NCBI GenBank assembly: GCA_900753715.1
Contig: CAAEAE010000015.1
Span: 89,641 to 153,640, forward strand
From: an uncultured Roseburia sp.
Lineage (GTDB): Bacteria; Bacillota_A; Clostridia; Lachnospirales; Lachnospiraceae
DNA: 64,000 nucleotides
Reading direction: 5' to 3'
Each line of letters opens with the position of its first letter. Within the stretch, counting starts at the first letter, position 1. Position numbers and translations under genes: made by a program. Below are positions 27,231 to 36,132 of this stretch, piece by piece. A model generated the notes under the pieces. That model was not told the DNA's origin, searched no databases, and saw only the letters and a program-made list of their open reading frames with translations.

Positions 27231-27252
27231 TTGAATGACAGAATGAAAACGA

Positions 27253-27289
27253 AAGGCACTTGGACAAGTTATTGTTCAGGTGCTTTTTT
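27253..27289 (+). terminator. Terminator of the infC-rpmI-rplT operon
   Basis: GCACTTGGACAA pairs with TTGTTCAGGTGC over all 12 positions (two G-T pairs) around GTTA, followed by seven T. Confidence 0.9.
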
Positions 27290-27394
27290 ATGGGAAATTA
27301 CTATAAAGTAACAAAACTCTTCACATTCTGCGTGCAACTTCTTGTTTGAATTGTCAGAAAAACAGGAAATGGATACTAAAATCGTAAAAACAAA

Positions 27395-27423
27395 TTGACA
27401 TGCGTCACAATATAATCTAAAAT
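27395..27423 (+). promoter_or_regulatory. Promoter of the chemoreceptor gene
   Basis: TTGACA, 17-base spacer, TAAAAT. A TATAAT lies in the spacer but only 10 bases from the -35, too close to be its partner. Confidence 0.65.
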
Positions 27424-27465
27424 ATTTTGAGGAGTGATAAAAAGGTACAGCAAAGGAGAAGAGTT

Positions 27466-29148
27466 ATGAAAAGTAGCGTGACGAAGAGAATGGTACCGAT
27501 TATTGTCGTGATATTAGCGGCCGTTTTTCTGGCAAATAATATTATGTCGGTTCAGATGCTCAAGAATGAGGTAAAAGAGCAGTGGATGATGGATGATTAT
27601 AAACTAGTGGCGGCTTATGGGCAGGAAATGACAGATCTGGGGTATGACAGTACGGAAGAATATCAGATGTTCGTAGACAGAATTAATGACACCGGTGATT
27701 ACAATTATGTCGTGTATATGGAGAATGTTGATGGTAAGGTGGTTGCGATTGCCCACAGTAATCCGGACAGAGTCGGGATTGTGCTGGAAGATGCGGGAAG
27801 CATAAAGGCGGTCAATGAAGGGATGACTTACATGGGATATTATACGGACCAGGTAAGCGGAAAGGAAACCATTGATCTTCTTGTTCCGGTTTCCGATAAG
27901 AATGGTGCACAAAAGGGTGCATTGAATATCGGTATTCCGGCGGATGATGCGACATTAAGCAGTATTCTTGTTACAACAATAGGAAAATTAAGTGCTGTGA
28001 GCATTATTTTGGCAGTAATTGTTATTATTCTGTTGATAGTGGGAATCCGTCTGATGTTACTTGCACCAATCAGCGCACTGGCACCGGAAATCCAACAGAT
28101 GGCACAGTATAATCTTACAATGAAAAACCGGACTTTGATTGAACGATATGCAAAACGTCCGGATGAAATCGGACTGATAAGCACAAGTTTTTTGAATATG
28201 CAGGAAAAACTTACAGCAATGATTGCAAATATTCATGATGTTGCAGAAAAAATGATGGGACAGTCAGAGGAGCTTTCCAGAATCTGCACAGAAGTAAGCG
28301 ACAGCAGTTCGCAGTTGTCAAAAACAGTGGAAGATGTGGCAGCGGGCGCAACGACACAGGCACAGCAGACAACCGAGGGAAGTGTGCAGGTGGGCAAGCT
28401 CAGTGACCTTATTGAAAACGTGGAAGAGAATATGGGACGGCTCTTTGAGGCGGCTGGTTCTGTGGAGACGATTGAACATCAGGGAGTAGAAGTGCTCGAT
28501 GTTTTAGTGGACAAGACTTCTGCAAACAATGAAAATTCCAAACTGGTACACAGGGTAATGGAAGAGACAAGTGGACAGGCAGATAAGATTAAAGGTGCAA
28601 GTGAACAAATCCGTGGAATTGCATCCCAGACAAATCTTCTGGCATTGAATGCCTCTATTGAGGCGGCAAGAGCCGGAGAGGCGGGAAGAGGTTTTGCTGT
28701 GGTAGCAACAGAGATTGGAAATCTGGCACAGGAAACGAATCTTTTGACGAATGAGATTGAGGCAGTGGTACATGAGCTGCTGGATAAAATGAAGGAAGCA
28801 GTCGAGAACATTGCACTGATGGAACAGACAACGGTCGAGCAGAGCGAGAGCGTGGAACAGACAAGAAGTAAATTTGAGGAGATTACTTCGACAATCCTTC
28901 AGATGGAACAGAAATGCAATGTGCTTGCAGATTCCACTAAGGAAATGAAGGAGAGCCGCAAAAACATTATTGATGTTATTAATGATTTGTCGGCATTGTC
29001 AGAGGAGAATGCGGCATGTATGGAGGAGGCGTCTGCGTCTGTGAATCTGCAGAATACCTCCATTACGAAACTGGCGACCTCCGGTCAGGAAGTTGCGGTA
29101 TTGGCGGAAGCGTTAAATCAGGAGATTGAAAAATTTACAATTGCATAA
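27466..29148 (+). CDS. Methyl-accepting chemotaxis protein
   Basis: A 560-residue transmembrane receptor. TM1 spans about residues 9-30, then comes an extracellular Cache-like sensor (35-170), TM2 at about 175-200, a HAMP linker, and a long coiled-coil signalling domain. The hairpin tip that contacts CheA and CheW is present: [20 protein letters not shown] and [15 protein letters not shown]. There is no C-terminal CheR pentapeptide. The ATG at 27466 has AAAGGAGAAG upstream. It is a single gene, and the CheW gene 2.3 kb upstream is a plausible partner. The ligand is unknown. Confidence 0.93.
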   Translation: MKSSVTKRMVPIIVVILAAVFLANNIMSVQMLKNEVKEQWMMDDYKLVAAYGQEMTDLGYDSTEEYQMFVDRINDTGDYNYVVYMENVDGKVVAIAHSNPDRVGIVLEDAGSIKAVNEGMTYMGYYTDQVSGKETIDLLVPVSDKNGAQKGALNIGIPADDATLSSILVTTIGKLSAVSIILAVIVIILLIVGIRLMLLAPISALAPEIQQMAQYNLTMKNRTLIERYAKRPDEIGLISTSFLNMQEKLTAMIANIHDVAEKMMGQSEELSRICTEVSDSSSQLSKTVEDVAAGATTQAQQTTEGSVQVGKLSDLIENVEENMGRLFEAAGSVETIEHQGVEVLDVLVDKTSANNENSKLVHRVMEETSGQADKIKGASEQIRGIASQTNLLALNASIEAARAGEAGRGFAVVATEIGNLAQETNLLTNEIEAVVHELLDKMKEAVENIALMEQTTVEQSESVEQTRSKFEEITSTILQMEQKCNVLADSTKEMKESRKNIIDVINDLSALSEENAACMEEASASVNLQNTSITKLATSGQEVAVLAEALNQEIEKFTIA

Positions 29149-29165
29149 AAGTGGGAGAAAAGGGC

Positions 29166-29227
29166 GATGCCCCGAAGGATTACCGGAATTGTTTCCGGTA
29201 ATCCTTCGGGGACATCATCTTTTTTTT
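29166..29227. terminator. Bidirectional terminator of the chemoreceptor and AraC genes
   Basis: A long inverted repeat (CCCCGAAGGATTACCGGAA and its complement, loop of about 3-5 bases) is flanked by GATG/CATC pairing and a run of T on the plus strand. One arm codes for the last residues of the AraC protein. Confidence 0.9.
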
Positions 29228-30007
29228 ATGAAATGTTTTGGAAAAATACAGGCTGTTGTCAAAGCCCAGAGAATTTGCAATCGCCGTAATGGAGAGGTCA
29301 GAGTGCTCAAGCAGATAGCATGCCTGTTTCAAGCGAAAGTCTGTCAGATATTCTTTTGGGGACTGCCCCAGTACTGTTTCAAAAGAGCGGAACAGATGAC
29401 TTCTGCTGACACCCACATAGTCTGCAATGTCTTCCACGGTAATTGCATAGGAGTAATTGGAAGAAATATATTCAATTCCTTTCTGGACATAACTGTTGGT
29501 CGAATTGCGGCTTCCGGAGGAGGTTGCGCCGTGCAGAAACAATGCCAGCATGGTATAGAGACGACCGGTCATTTCCACAGCATGTTCAAATTCGTTGCCT
29601 CTTGCATCATAGATATGAAGAATCTGCCGGTGAATGGCATCGCCGGAGGGCGTATCTGCGATGATGGGATGGGATGGTGAAAAGTCCGTTGCTTTTAGAA
29701 TCATGGAGGCGTCACTTCCGGTAAAACCGACCCACGCATATTCCCAGGGGTCACTGCGGTCGGCATAGTAGAGAACCTCGGTGTTGGGATAAACTAAAAA
29801 GCTGTCACCGGCGTGCAGGGCGTAGGTCTGACCGCCGACCTGGTAGAAACCATGGCCGCAGATGATATAGTGAATCAGGTAGTGATCCCGGATACCAGGG
29901 CCCCATTGATGCAGAGGGTCACATTTTTGAAATCCAACGTTATAGACGGAGAGGGAGACTAACTCCTTTTCCGTTACCTTATAGGAATTTTTATAATTTT
30001 TGTTCAT
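29180..30007 (-). CDS. AraC-family transcriptional regulator
   Basis: A 275-residue regulator. Residues about 20-150 form an AraC-type cupin sensor (YLIHYIICGHGFYQVGG, GDSFLVYPNTEV). The C-terminal 100 residues hold two helix-turn-helix units, with VEDIADYVGVSRSHLFRSFE and ITAIANSLGFDNSLYFSKTF. Regulators of this build usually control sugar use genes in response to a sugar. galE is divergent and 173 bases away; whether it is a target is inference. AGGAG precedes the ATG. Confidence 0.9.
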   Translation of the reverse strand: MNKNYKNSYKVTEKELVSLSVYNVGFQKCDPLHQWGPGIRDHYLIHYIICGHGFYQVGGQTYALHAGDSFLVYPNTEVLYYADRSDPWEYAWVGFTGSDASMILKATDFSPSHPIIADTPSGDAIHRQILHIYDARGNEFEHAVEMTGRLYTMLALFLHGATSSGSRNSTNSYVQKGIEYISSNYSYAITVEDIADYVGVSRSHLFRSFETVLGQSPKEYLTDFRLKQACYLLEHSDLSITAIANSLGFDNSLYFSKTFHKKKMMSPKDYRKQFR

Positions 30008-30042
30008 GGAAATACTCCTTTAAAAAGTTTCCTATAATCTCC

Positions 30043-30071
30043 ATTATAAAAAGAAAAAGCGGTGTGTGCAA
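30043..30071 (-). promoter_or_regulatory. Promoter of the AraC-family gene
   Basis: Minus strand TTGCAC, 17-base spacer, TATAAT, about 36 bases before the start codon. Confidence 0.65.
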
Positions 30072-30180
30072 CATTTTTACATATAATTTATACATTTTTG
30101 GCTATACAATCCGGGCAGAATGAGATAAGATATAGTCATGTAAAAGGAAGTAAGATAGTTAGAAGAAAGGAAGAGGGAAT

Positions 30181-31197
30181 ATGGCAGTTTTAGTTACCGG
30201 AGGAGCCGGTTATATCGGTAGTCACACTTGTGTGGAGTTATTAAATGCAGGTTATGAAGTGGTTGTGCTTGATAACTTGAGCAACGCATCAGAGAAATCA
30301 TTAGAGCGTGTAGAGAAACTGACGGGGAAGAAGGTTACCTTTTATAAAGGAGACATTTTAGACAGAACCATTTTACAGACAATTTTTGAAAAAGAAAAAA
30401 TCGATAGCTGCATTCATTTTGCGGGACTAAAAGCAGTTGGGGAATCTGTAGCAAAACCATGGGAATACTATAACAACAATATCGCAGGAACTTTAACACT
30501 GGTGGATGAAATGCGAAAGAACGGCTGCAAGAATATCATTTTCTCTTCTTCAGCCACTGTTTACGGAGACCCGGCAGAGATTCCGATTACGGAAGAGTGC
30601 CCGAAGGGACAGTGCACCAACCCGTATGGCTGGACGAAATCCATGTTAGAGCAGATTTTAACCGATATCCAGAAGGCTGACCCGGAATGGAATGTGATTC
30701 TGCTCCGTTACTTTAACCCGATTGGTGCGCATAAGAGCGGTATGTTAGGGGAGAATCCAAACGGTATTCCGAATAACCTGATGCCGTATGTGACACAGGT
30801 GGCAGTCGGCAAATTAAAAGAACTTGGAGTGTTCGGCAATGATTATGATACGCCGGACGGAACAGGTGTGAGAGATTATATCCATGTGGTAGACCTTGCA
30901 CTTGGCCATGTAAAGGCATTAAAGAAGATTGAGGAAAAAATCGGACTTGGCATCTATAATCTCGGAACCGGTCACGGCTACAGTGTATTAGACATTGTGA
31001 AGAACTTCGAGGAGGCAAATGGAGTAAAGATTCCATATGTGATTAAGCCGAGAAGAGCGGGAGATATTGCAACCTGCTATTGTGATCCGTCTAAGGCAGA
31101 GCGTGAACTTGGCTGGAAGGCACAGTACGGAATCCGCGAGATGTGTGAAGATTCCTGGAGATGGCAGAAAAATAATCCAAATGGATATGAGGCGTAA
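30181..31197 (+). CDS. galE: UDP-glucose 4-epimerase
   Basis: A 338-residue extended short-chain dehydrogenase that interconverts UDP-glucose and UDP-galactose. The NAD loop is GGAGYIGSH at the N-terminus. The catalytic pair is Tyr149 and Lys153 in YGWTK, with the Ser/Thr of [10 protein letters not shown] before it. [14 protein letters not shown] and [12 protein letters not shown] are typical of GalE. A GGAAGAGGG ribosome binding site lies upstream. It may supply UDP-galactose for the Leloir pathway or surface glycans. I see no clear promoter. Confidence 0.96.
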   Translation: MAVLVTGGAGYIGSHTCVELLNAGYEVVVLDNLSNASEKSLERVEKLTGKKVTFYKGDILDRTILQTIFEKEKIDSCIHFAGLKAVGESVAKPWEYYNNNIAGTLTLVDEMRKNGCKNIIFSSSATVYGDPAEIPITEECPKGQCTNPYGWTKSMLEQILTDIQKADPEWNVILLRYFNPIGAHKSGMLGENPNGIPNNLMPYVTQVAVGKLKELGVFGNDYDTPDGTGVRDYIHVVDLALGHVKALKKIEEKIGLGIYNLGTGHGYSVLDIVKNFEEANGVKIPYVIKPRRAGDIATCYCDPSKAERELGWKAQYGIREMCEDSWRWQKNNPNGYEA

Positions 31198-31272
31198 ACC
31201 CGCAGTTTTTCGGGCAAAATTGACGTAATAATATATTTTTTTCAAAAAAAACAAAAAATATAAAAAAAGTAC

Positions 31273-31301
31273 TTGCATTTTTTGTGAGAGGGTGTTATAG
31301 T
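31273..31301 (+). promoter_or_regulatory. Promoter of the tRNA-Glu gene
   Basis: TTGCAT, 17-base spacer, TATAGT, preceded by an A-rich stretch. The -10 ends 11 bases before the mature tRNA 5' end. Confidence 0.75.
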
Positions 31302-31312
31302 ATCACTTGTCC

Positions 31313-31384
31313 GGTTCATTGGTCAAGCGGTTAAGACGCCGCCCTCTCACGGCGGAAACAGGGGTTCGATTCCCCTACGAGCTG
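31313..31384 (+). tRNA. tRNA-Glu (anticodon CTC), acceptor stem with mismatch
   Basis: The D arm (GTC/GAC), the anticodon arm CCGCC-CTCTCAC-GGCGG, the variable region and the T arm AGGGG-TTCGATT-CCCCT all fold as in bacterial tRNA-Glu. The anticodon is CTC, reading GAG. The acceptor arms GGTTCAT and ACGAGCT give four Watson-Crick pairs, two G-T pairs and one A-C mismatch at 6-67. The discriminator base is G and CCA is not encoded. It has a promoter and a terminator of its own. It could be a working tRNA or a decaying one. Confidence 0.85.
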
Positions 31385-31729
31385 CTCTATTCAAATAGAA
31401 TAGCCCAACCCGAAAAGAACTGTCACGCAGGTGACAGTTCTTTTTTTAATTCATAGAGACTGCGTCCTATGAATTAAAAAGCCCTTCGGGCAAGGATGCG
31501 AAGCTCGCGGAGATGAAAATAGCTGCTATGCAGCACCGCTCGCGCGCGAAACAAAAGCTGTGCTATAGAGGAAGTTGTAGCGCGGGAGTGCGCGAAGCAC
31601 ACTTTTGTTTTTATACAAAATAATATTTCAAAAATCACAAAAACGTCACATTGCCATAAATTAACACACACAAAGCTCCTCTATGATAAGACCATAACAA
31701 AGAAACAGTTCAGAGAGGAGAACAAATAA
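31385..31729 (+). other. Gene-free spacer rich in hairpins after the tRNA
   Basis: No credible gene. From 31385 to 31610 there are at least five stem-loops in a row: CTATTC/GAATAG, the tRNA terminator (31417-31447), AATTCATAG/CTATGAATT (31448-31475), GCCC-TTC-GGGC (31481-31491), and a 15-base-pair hairpin (31549-31564 with 31596-31610) followed by T. The rest, 31611-31729, is AT-rich and should hold the promoter of the next gene; TTAACA at 31661 with TATGAT at 31682 is a weak match. Confidence 0.7.
31417..31447 (+). terminator. Terminator of the tRNA-Glu gene
   Basis: GAACTGTCAC, loop GCAG, GTGACAGTTC, then seven T: a perfect 10-base-pair stem. Confidence 0.93.
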
Positions 31730-33667
31730 ATGTTAAACAAAACAAAGAAAAGAATTTTATCAATCCTGCTGGCAGGAACAGTTGCAGCGGTGCCGGCTTA
31801 TCATATGACACTTCTGACAGCAGAAGCCGCATCTACAGACCAGAGCACAAGTGACAGCAGCACGAGTGACAGCAACGCAAGTCAGGGCGAAAAACCGGAT
31901 GGAGAACCACCGGAGGGAGGCGCACCGGACGGAGCACCAGGAGATGGAACAGCGCCAAGCGGAGACGGAACAGCGCCAAGCGGAGACGGAACAGCGCCAA
32001 GCGGAGACGGAACCGCACCGAGCGGAGATGGAGCACCGGGCGGGGACGGAACTGCACCGGATGGAGAGCCGCCAGAGGGAGGCGCACCGGATGGAGCACC
32101 AGGCGGTGATATGGCAGGTGGAGCGCCGGGCGGCGGTTCCTCTTCAGCACCTACTGAGTATACAGCCGTGAATCATTATACAGAAGATACAACGGTAGAG
32201 GGGGAAACATTAGAGTCTACCGGAACAGACGAAAATGCAGTCTGGATTTCAGACGGAGCAACGGTAGGCTTCCGGAACATAGAGTTAAAACGTACCTCCG
32301 AGGACAGCACCGGAGGAGATAATTCCAGCTTTTATGGAGTCGGTGCAGGACTTTTAGTAACAGAAGGAACAGCATACATTGACAACAGTACGATTACAAC
32401 AGATGCAGCCGGTGGTGCAGGTGTATTTGCTTACGGAGATGGTGTTGCATACGTGGCAGACACGACAATTCAGACCACGAAAGATACATCTGGTGGTATC
32501 CACGTGGCAGGTGGCGGTACGTTATATGCCTGGGATTTGAACGTGGAGACACAGGGCGCATCCTCCGCAGCCATCCGTTCTGACCGCGGAAGCGGAACTA
32601 TGGTAGTAGATGGCGGAACTTACACTTCTAGTGGAAGCGGTTCACCGGCAGTCTATACCACAGCTGACATTACTGTGCATGATGCTGCATTGACAGCGAC
32701 CGGTTCTGAGGCAGTCTGCATTGAAGGATTAAATACACTTCGCCTGTTTGACTGTGATTTGACAGGAAATATGCCGGACAATGAACAGAATGACTGCACC
32801 TGGACAGTAATTTTATACCAGAGCATGTCCGGTGACAGTGAGGTCGGAAACAGCATCTTTTCCATGGAAGGCGGAAGCCTGACCAGCCAGAATGGCGGTT
32901 TATTCTATACCACCAACACAGAGTGTGACATTGTACTCTCCGGTGTACAGATAAATGCATCCGAGGATGATGATTTCCTGTTACAGGTAACCGGAAATAC
33001 CAATGCAAGAGGCTGGGGAACAAGCGGTGCAAACGGCTCCCAGTGTACCTTTACCGGAATTTCCCAGGAGCTTGCCGGAGGAATTATCTATGACAGCATC
33101 AGCAGTCTTGATTTTTATCTGACAGATGGCAGTACACTGGCAGGTTACTTTGTGGATGATGAGACATGGGCAGGAGACGGCGGGGACGGTTACTGTAATG
33201 TTTATATCGATAGTGATTCCACTTGGACCGTAACAGCAGACAGCCTGGTAGACGCGCTTTACAACGCAGGAACCATTACAGATGAGGACGGAAATACTGT
33301 CACAATCAAGGGCGAGGATGGAACTGTTTATGTAGAAGGAAATAGTGCTTACACAATTACCGTTGCTTCCTATTCAACAGAGGACAACACTTCCGGTGCA
33401 GACACCATGACTTCCTGGAGTGATTATGAGGTAGCACGTCCGGCAGAGGTTGGCGGAACAGGAACTGTTTCCGTAGCAACCGATGAGACACAGGCAGCAG
33501 AGAATACAGACGCAAACGATAATACTGCAAATGCTGAGGAAACTGCGGATGCAGCACAGACAGAGGCAGAAAAGAAATCCAATGTCGTTCCGGTTGCAGC
33601 TGGCGTGGTAGTTGCAGCAGCCGTTGCAGGCGGTGCGGTAGCAGCCGTAAGAAAGAAGAAAAAGTAA
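31730..33667 (+). CDS. Secreted beta-helix-like surface protein with Gly/Pro/Asp repeats
   Basis: A 645-residue protein with a signal peptide (about residues 1-34), a low-complexity region (35-145) with four copies of GTAPSGD and two copies of DGEPPEGGAPDGAPG, then about 350 residues with the repeated turns of a right-handed beta-helix (for example GGAGVFAYGDGVAYVADTTI). An acidic Glu/Thr/Ala region follows, and a C-terminal hydrophobic segment ends in RKKKK. No LPxTG motif is present, so it is probably held by the C-terminal membrane segment. An adhesin or glycan-binding role is possible but not shown. GAGAGGAG precedes the ATG. Confidence 0.85.
   Translation: MLNKTKKRILSILLAGTVAAVPAYHMTLLTAEAASTDQSTSDSSTSDSNASQGEKPDGEPPEGGAPDGAPGDGTAPSGDGTAPSGDGTAPSGDGTAPSGDGAPGGDGTAPDGEPPEGGAPDGAPGGDMAGGAPGGGSSSAPTEYTAVNHYTEDTTVEGETLESTGTDENAVWISDGATVGFRNIELKRTSEDSTGGDNSSFYGVGAGLLVTEGTAYIDNSTITTDAAGGAGVFAYGDGVAYVADTTIQTTKDTSGGIHVAGGGTLYAWDLNVETQGASSAAIRSDRGSGTMVVDGGTYTSSGSGSPAVYTTADITVHDAALTATGSEAVCIEGLNTLRLFDCDLTGNMPDNEQNDCTWTVILYQSMSGDSEVGNSIFSMEGGSLTSQNGGLFYTTNTECDIVLSGVQINASEDDDFLLQVTGNTNARGWGTSGANGSQCTFTGISQELAGGIIYDSISSLDFYLTDGSTLAGYFVDDETWAGDGGDGYCNVYIDSDSTWTVTADSLVDALYNAGTITDEDGNTVTIKGEDGTVYVEGNSAYTITVASYSTEDNTSGADTMTSWSDYEVARPAEVGGTGTVSVATDETQAAENTDANDNTANAEETADAAQTEAEKKSNVVPVAAGVVVAAAVAGGAVAAVRKKKK
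31946..32029 (+). repeat. Four 21-base in-frame tandem repeats in the surface protein gene
   Basis: Codons for GTAPSGD repeat four times; the first three copies are the same at the DNA level and the fourth has third-base changes. Two 45-base copies coding DGEPPEGGAPDGAPG flank them (about 31898-31942 and 32060-32104). Confidence 0.95.
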
Positions 33668-33695
33668 GATGAAAACGGAATCCATGATAAAATGC

Positions 33696-33724
33696 TTGCA
33701 TTCAGAAACAGAAAGTGGTAAAGT
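33696..33724 (+). promoter_or_regulatory. Promoter of the rimP-nusA-infB operon
   Basis: TTGCAT, 17-base spacer, TAAAGT, about 118 bases before rimP. Confidence 0.65.
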
Positions 33725-33745
33725 ATATATGATACATGGTGACTA

Positions 33746-33808
33746 GATTGAGAGAGGGCATAAGTCCTCTCTCAATTCACGTTAAAAGGCAGACATAAGA
33801 GTCTGCCG
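33746..33808 (+). promoter_or_regulatory. Two hairpins in the rimP leader
   Basis: TTGAGAGAGG pairs with CCTCTCTCAA, and 10 bases later GGCAGAC pairs with GTCTGCC. Neither has a strong T run, so they are more likely leader structures than terminators. The first could also end transcription of the surface protein gene. Confidence 0.5.
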
Positions 33809-33841
33809 GATGAAAACTGAATAAAGGAAGAAGGTGTAGAT

Positions 33842-34309
33842 ATGTCAAAACGTGAGGCGTATGAAGCGCGCACCGAAGAACTGATTACTCCCATTCTTGA
33901 GCGGATGCAGTTTGAACTGGTAGATGTGGAGTATGTAAAAGAAGGCGCAACCTGGTATCTGCGGGCTTATATTGACAAGGAAGGCGGTATCACGGTAAAT
34001 GACTGTGAGGCAGTAGCAAGGGAAATGAACGAAATTCTTGACAGAGAGGATTACATTGAGGACTCTTATGTGTTCGAGGTAAGTTCCCCTGGGCTTGGCA
34101 GACCATTAAAGAAAGAAAAAGACTATGCACGTAGTATGGGAAAGGAACTTGAAATCCGGACCTACCGTGCAATTGACAAAAAAAAGGAATTTTACGGAAT
34201 CTTAAAATCATATGATGAGAAAACCGTAACGATAGAGACAGAAGATGGAAGCGAGCTGACATTGGAGAAAGCAGATATTGCGCTGATTCGACTGGCATTT
34301 GATTTTTAA
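33842..34309 (+). CDS. rimP: Ribosome maturation factor RimP
   Basis: A 155-residue protein needed for 30S subunit maturation. It has the family sequence ELVDVEYVKEGATWYLRAYI, the segment VSSPGLGRPL, and a C-terminal SH3-like domain. A GGAAGAAGG ribosome binding site is upstream. It is first in the conserved rimP-nusA-rnpM-L7Ae-infB-rbfA order. Confidence 0.96.
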   Translation: MSKREAYEARTEELITPILERMQFELVDVEYVKEGATWYLRAYIDKEGGITVNDCEAVAREMNEILDREDYIEDSYVFEVSSPGLGRPLKKEKDYARSMGKELEIRTYRAIDKKKEFYGILKSYDEKTVTIETEDGSELTLEKADIALIRLAFDF

Positions 34310-34358
34310 TAGAAAGAACGAGAAGAAAGTCCGTGAATACGGCAGAATGGAGGAAAAA

Positions 34359-35528
34359 ATGAGCAGTAATAACGAGTTGTTGGAGGCACTTACCATATTG
34401 GAACAGGAGAAGAATATCAGCAAGGAAACATTGCTTGAGGCAATTGAAAATTCCCTTGTGACAGCCTGCAAGAACCATTTTGGAAAATCAGAAAACGTAA
34501 AGGTAAATATTGATCCGCAGACCTGTGAATTTCAGGTATATCAGGAGAAAACAGTTGTTGAAACCGTGGAGGACCCGGTAGAGCAGATCAGTCTTGTAAA
34601 TGCCAAAATGATTAATTCCAAATATGAGCTTGGCGATGTGGTGAACGTGGAAGTAAAGTCCAAGGAGTTCGGACGCATTGCAACACAGAATGCTAAGAAC
34701 GTGATTTTACAGAAGATCCGTGAGGAAGAGCGCAAGGTTTTATTTGACCAGTACTACAGCAAAGAGCGCGATGTGGTAACGGGTGTGGTACAGCGTTACA
34801 TTGGCAGAAATGTCAGCATCAATCTTGGAAAAGTAGATGCTATCCTGACTGAGAATGAACAGGTAAAGGGTGAGGTATTCCAGCCGACAGAACGCATCAA
34901 ACTTTATATCCTGGAAGTAAAATCCACCTCCAAGGGACCGAAAATTCTGGTATCAAGAACACATCCGGAACTGGTAAAACGCCTGTTCGAGTCTGAGGTA
35001 ACAGAAGTAAAAGAGGGAATCGTAGAAATTAAAGCGATTGCGCGTGAGGCAGGAAGCCGTACCAAGATTGCCGTATGGTCAAATGACCCGGATGTAGACC
35101 CGGTAGGAGCCTGCGTTGGTATGAACGGCGCCAGAGTCAATGCTATCGTAAATGAGCTTCGCGGAGAAAAAATTGACATCATTACCTGGAATGAAAATCC
35201 GGCGATGCTGATTGAGAATGCGTTAAGCCCGGCAAAGGTTATTTCCGTTATCGCGGATGCAGAAGAAAAATCTGCAAAGGTAGTTGTTCCGGATTATCAG
35301 TTATCCCTTGCAATCGGAAAAGAGGGACAGAATGCAAGACTTGCAGCCCGTCTGACCGGATTCAAGATTGATATCAAGAGTGAGACACAGGCGAGAGAGT
35401 CCGGTGAGTTCTATGATTATGAGAATGAGTACGAGGACGATTACGAAGAAGAAAACGGAGCTTACGAAGAGGAGTCTTACAGCGAAGAAAATTATGAGGA
35501 GGCTCCGAAGGAAGAATATGACGAATAA
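34359..35528 (+). CDS. nusA: Transcription termination/antitermination factor NusA
   Basis: A 389-residue NusA with an N-terminal RNA polymerase-binding domain, an S1 domain (about 135-200, [19 protein letters not shown]) and two KH domains ([20 protein letters not shown] and [18 protein letters not shown]). After residue about 350 comes a tail of Glu, Asp and Tyr. It controls pausing, termination and antitermination. I use the ATG at 34359 after GGAGGA; the open frame extends upstream into rimP. Length and order of domains are those of Gram-positive NusA. Confidence 0.97.
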   Translation: MSSNNELLEALTILEQEKNISKETLLEAIENSLVTACKNHFGKSENVKVNIDPQTCEFQVYQEKTVVETVEDPVEQISLVNAKMINSKYELGDVVNVEVKSKEFGRIATQNAKNVILQKIREEERKVLFDQYYSKERDVVTGVVQRYIGRNVSINLGKVDAILTENEQVKGEVFQPTERIKLYILEVKSTSKGPKILVSRTHPELVKRLFESEVTEVKEGIVEIKAIAREAGSRTKIAVWSNDPDVDPVGACVGMNGARVNAIVNELRGEKIDIITWNENPAMLIENALSPAKVISVIADAEEKSAKVVVPDYQLSLAIGKEGQNARLAARLTGFKIDIKSETQARESGEFYDYENEYEDDYEEENGAYEEESYSEENYEEAPKEEYDE

Positions 35529-35808
35529 GAAAATTCCGATGCGTCAGTGCATTGGCTGTCAGGAAATGAAAGCCAAAAAGGATATGATTCGGGTGATAAA
35601 GACCGCATCCGAAGACGGTTTGGAAACAGAGTTTATTTTGGATACGACCGGAAGAAAAAACGGCAGGGGTGCATATATCTGTCCAAACAGTGACTGCCTG
35701 AAAAAAGCCATCCGTTCCAAAGGACTTGAGAGAGCCTTTAAAATGCCGGTGCCAAAGGACGTATACGAAATGCTGACAAAGGAGATGGAAGAACTTGAAA
35801 CCAGATAA
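35518..35808 (+). CDS. rnpM: YlxR/RnpM family RNA-binding protein
   Basis: A 96-residue basic protein with the family motifs PMRQCIGCQE, GRKNGRGAYIC and CLKKAIRSKGLERAF. In related Firmicutes this protein (YlxR, also named RnpM) binds RNA and modulates RNase P. It overlaps the end of nusA by 11 bases, and the longer open frame upstream lies inside nusA in another frame. AAGGA lies just before the ATG. Confidence 0.93.
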   Translation: MTNKKIPMRQCIGCQEMKAKKDMIRVIKTASEDGLETEFILDTTGRKNGRGAYICPNSDCLKKAIRSKGLERAFKMPVPKDVYEMLTKEMEELETR

Positions 35809-36115
35809 GGTATTATCCATGTTAGGCATTGCAGCGAAATCCGGCAGTGTGGCGAGTGGAGAGTTTTCTACGGAGAAGGCGGTGAAAGAGGGAAAGGCAT
35901 GGCTTGTGATTGTTGCGGGTGATGCATCCGACAACACCAGAAAGATGTTTGCGAATATGACTGAGTTTTATGACGTTCCCATGTATGTCTATGCAGATAA
36001 GGAAACACTCGGACATTTTATCGGAAAAGAATTCCGGGCATCTTTAGCGGTCACGAATGAAGGCCTGGCACGTTCCATCGAGGAAAAATTAAAACAGACA
36101 GTAACAACTGAATAA
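35795..36115 (+). CDS. L7Ae-family RNA-binding protein (YlxQ-like)
   Basis: A 106-residue member of the L7Ae/L30e/S12e/Gadd45 family. It starts [20 protein letters not shown] and contains [14 protein letters not shown], the typical kink-turn-binding fold. A TTG start at 35795 fits AAGGAG 10 bases upstream and overlaps the end of rnpM by 14 bases. It sits in its conserved place between rnpM and infB. The RNA target in bacteria is not settled. Confidence 0.92.
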   Translation: MKPDKVLSMLGIAAKSGSVASGEFSTEKAVKEGKAWLVIVAGDASDNTRKMFANMTEFYDVPMYVYADKETLGHFIGKEFRASLAVTNEGLARSIEEKLKQTVTTE

Positions 36116-36132
36116 TGGAGGAATCAGGATAT

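Noticed and set aside
27395..27416. TTGACA followed by TATAAT as a promoter pair
   Set aside because: Only 10 bases separate them; the pair TTGACA with TAAAAT 17 bases on is used instead.
29126..29680. A 184-codon plus-strand frame antisense to the AraC gene
   Set aside because: It has no start signal, begins inside the chemoreceptor gene, and passes through the terminator; the minus-strand frame has clear AraC motifs.
30098..30136. TTGGCT with TATAGT as a galE promoter
   Set aside because: The spacing is 27 bases. I could not find a convincing promoter for galE in this gap.
31474..31671. A 65-codon minus-strand frame in the spacer after the tRNA
   Set aside because: It reads through the hairpin series, lacks a ribosome binding site, and has no protein-like pattern.
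31946..32029. Regular 21-base repeats considered as a CRISPR array
   Set aside because: Units are adjacent with no spacers, in frame, and code for GTAPSGD. No cas genes are present.
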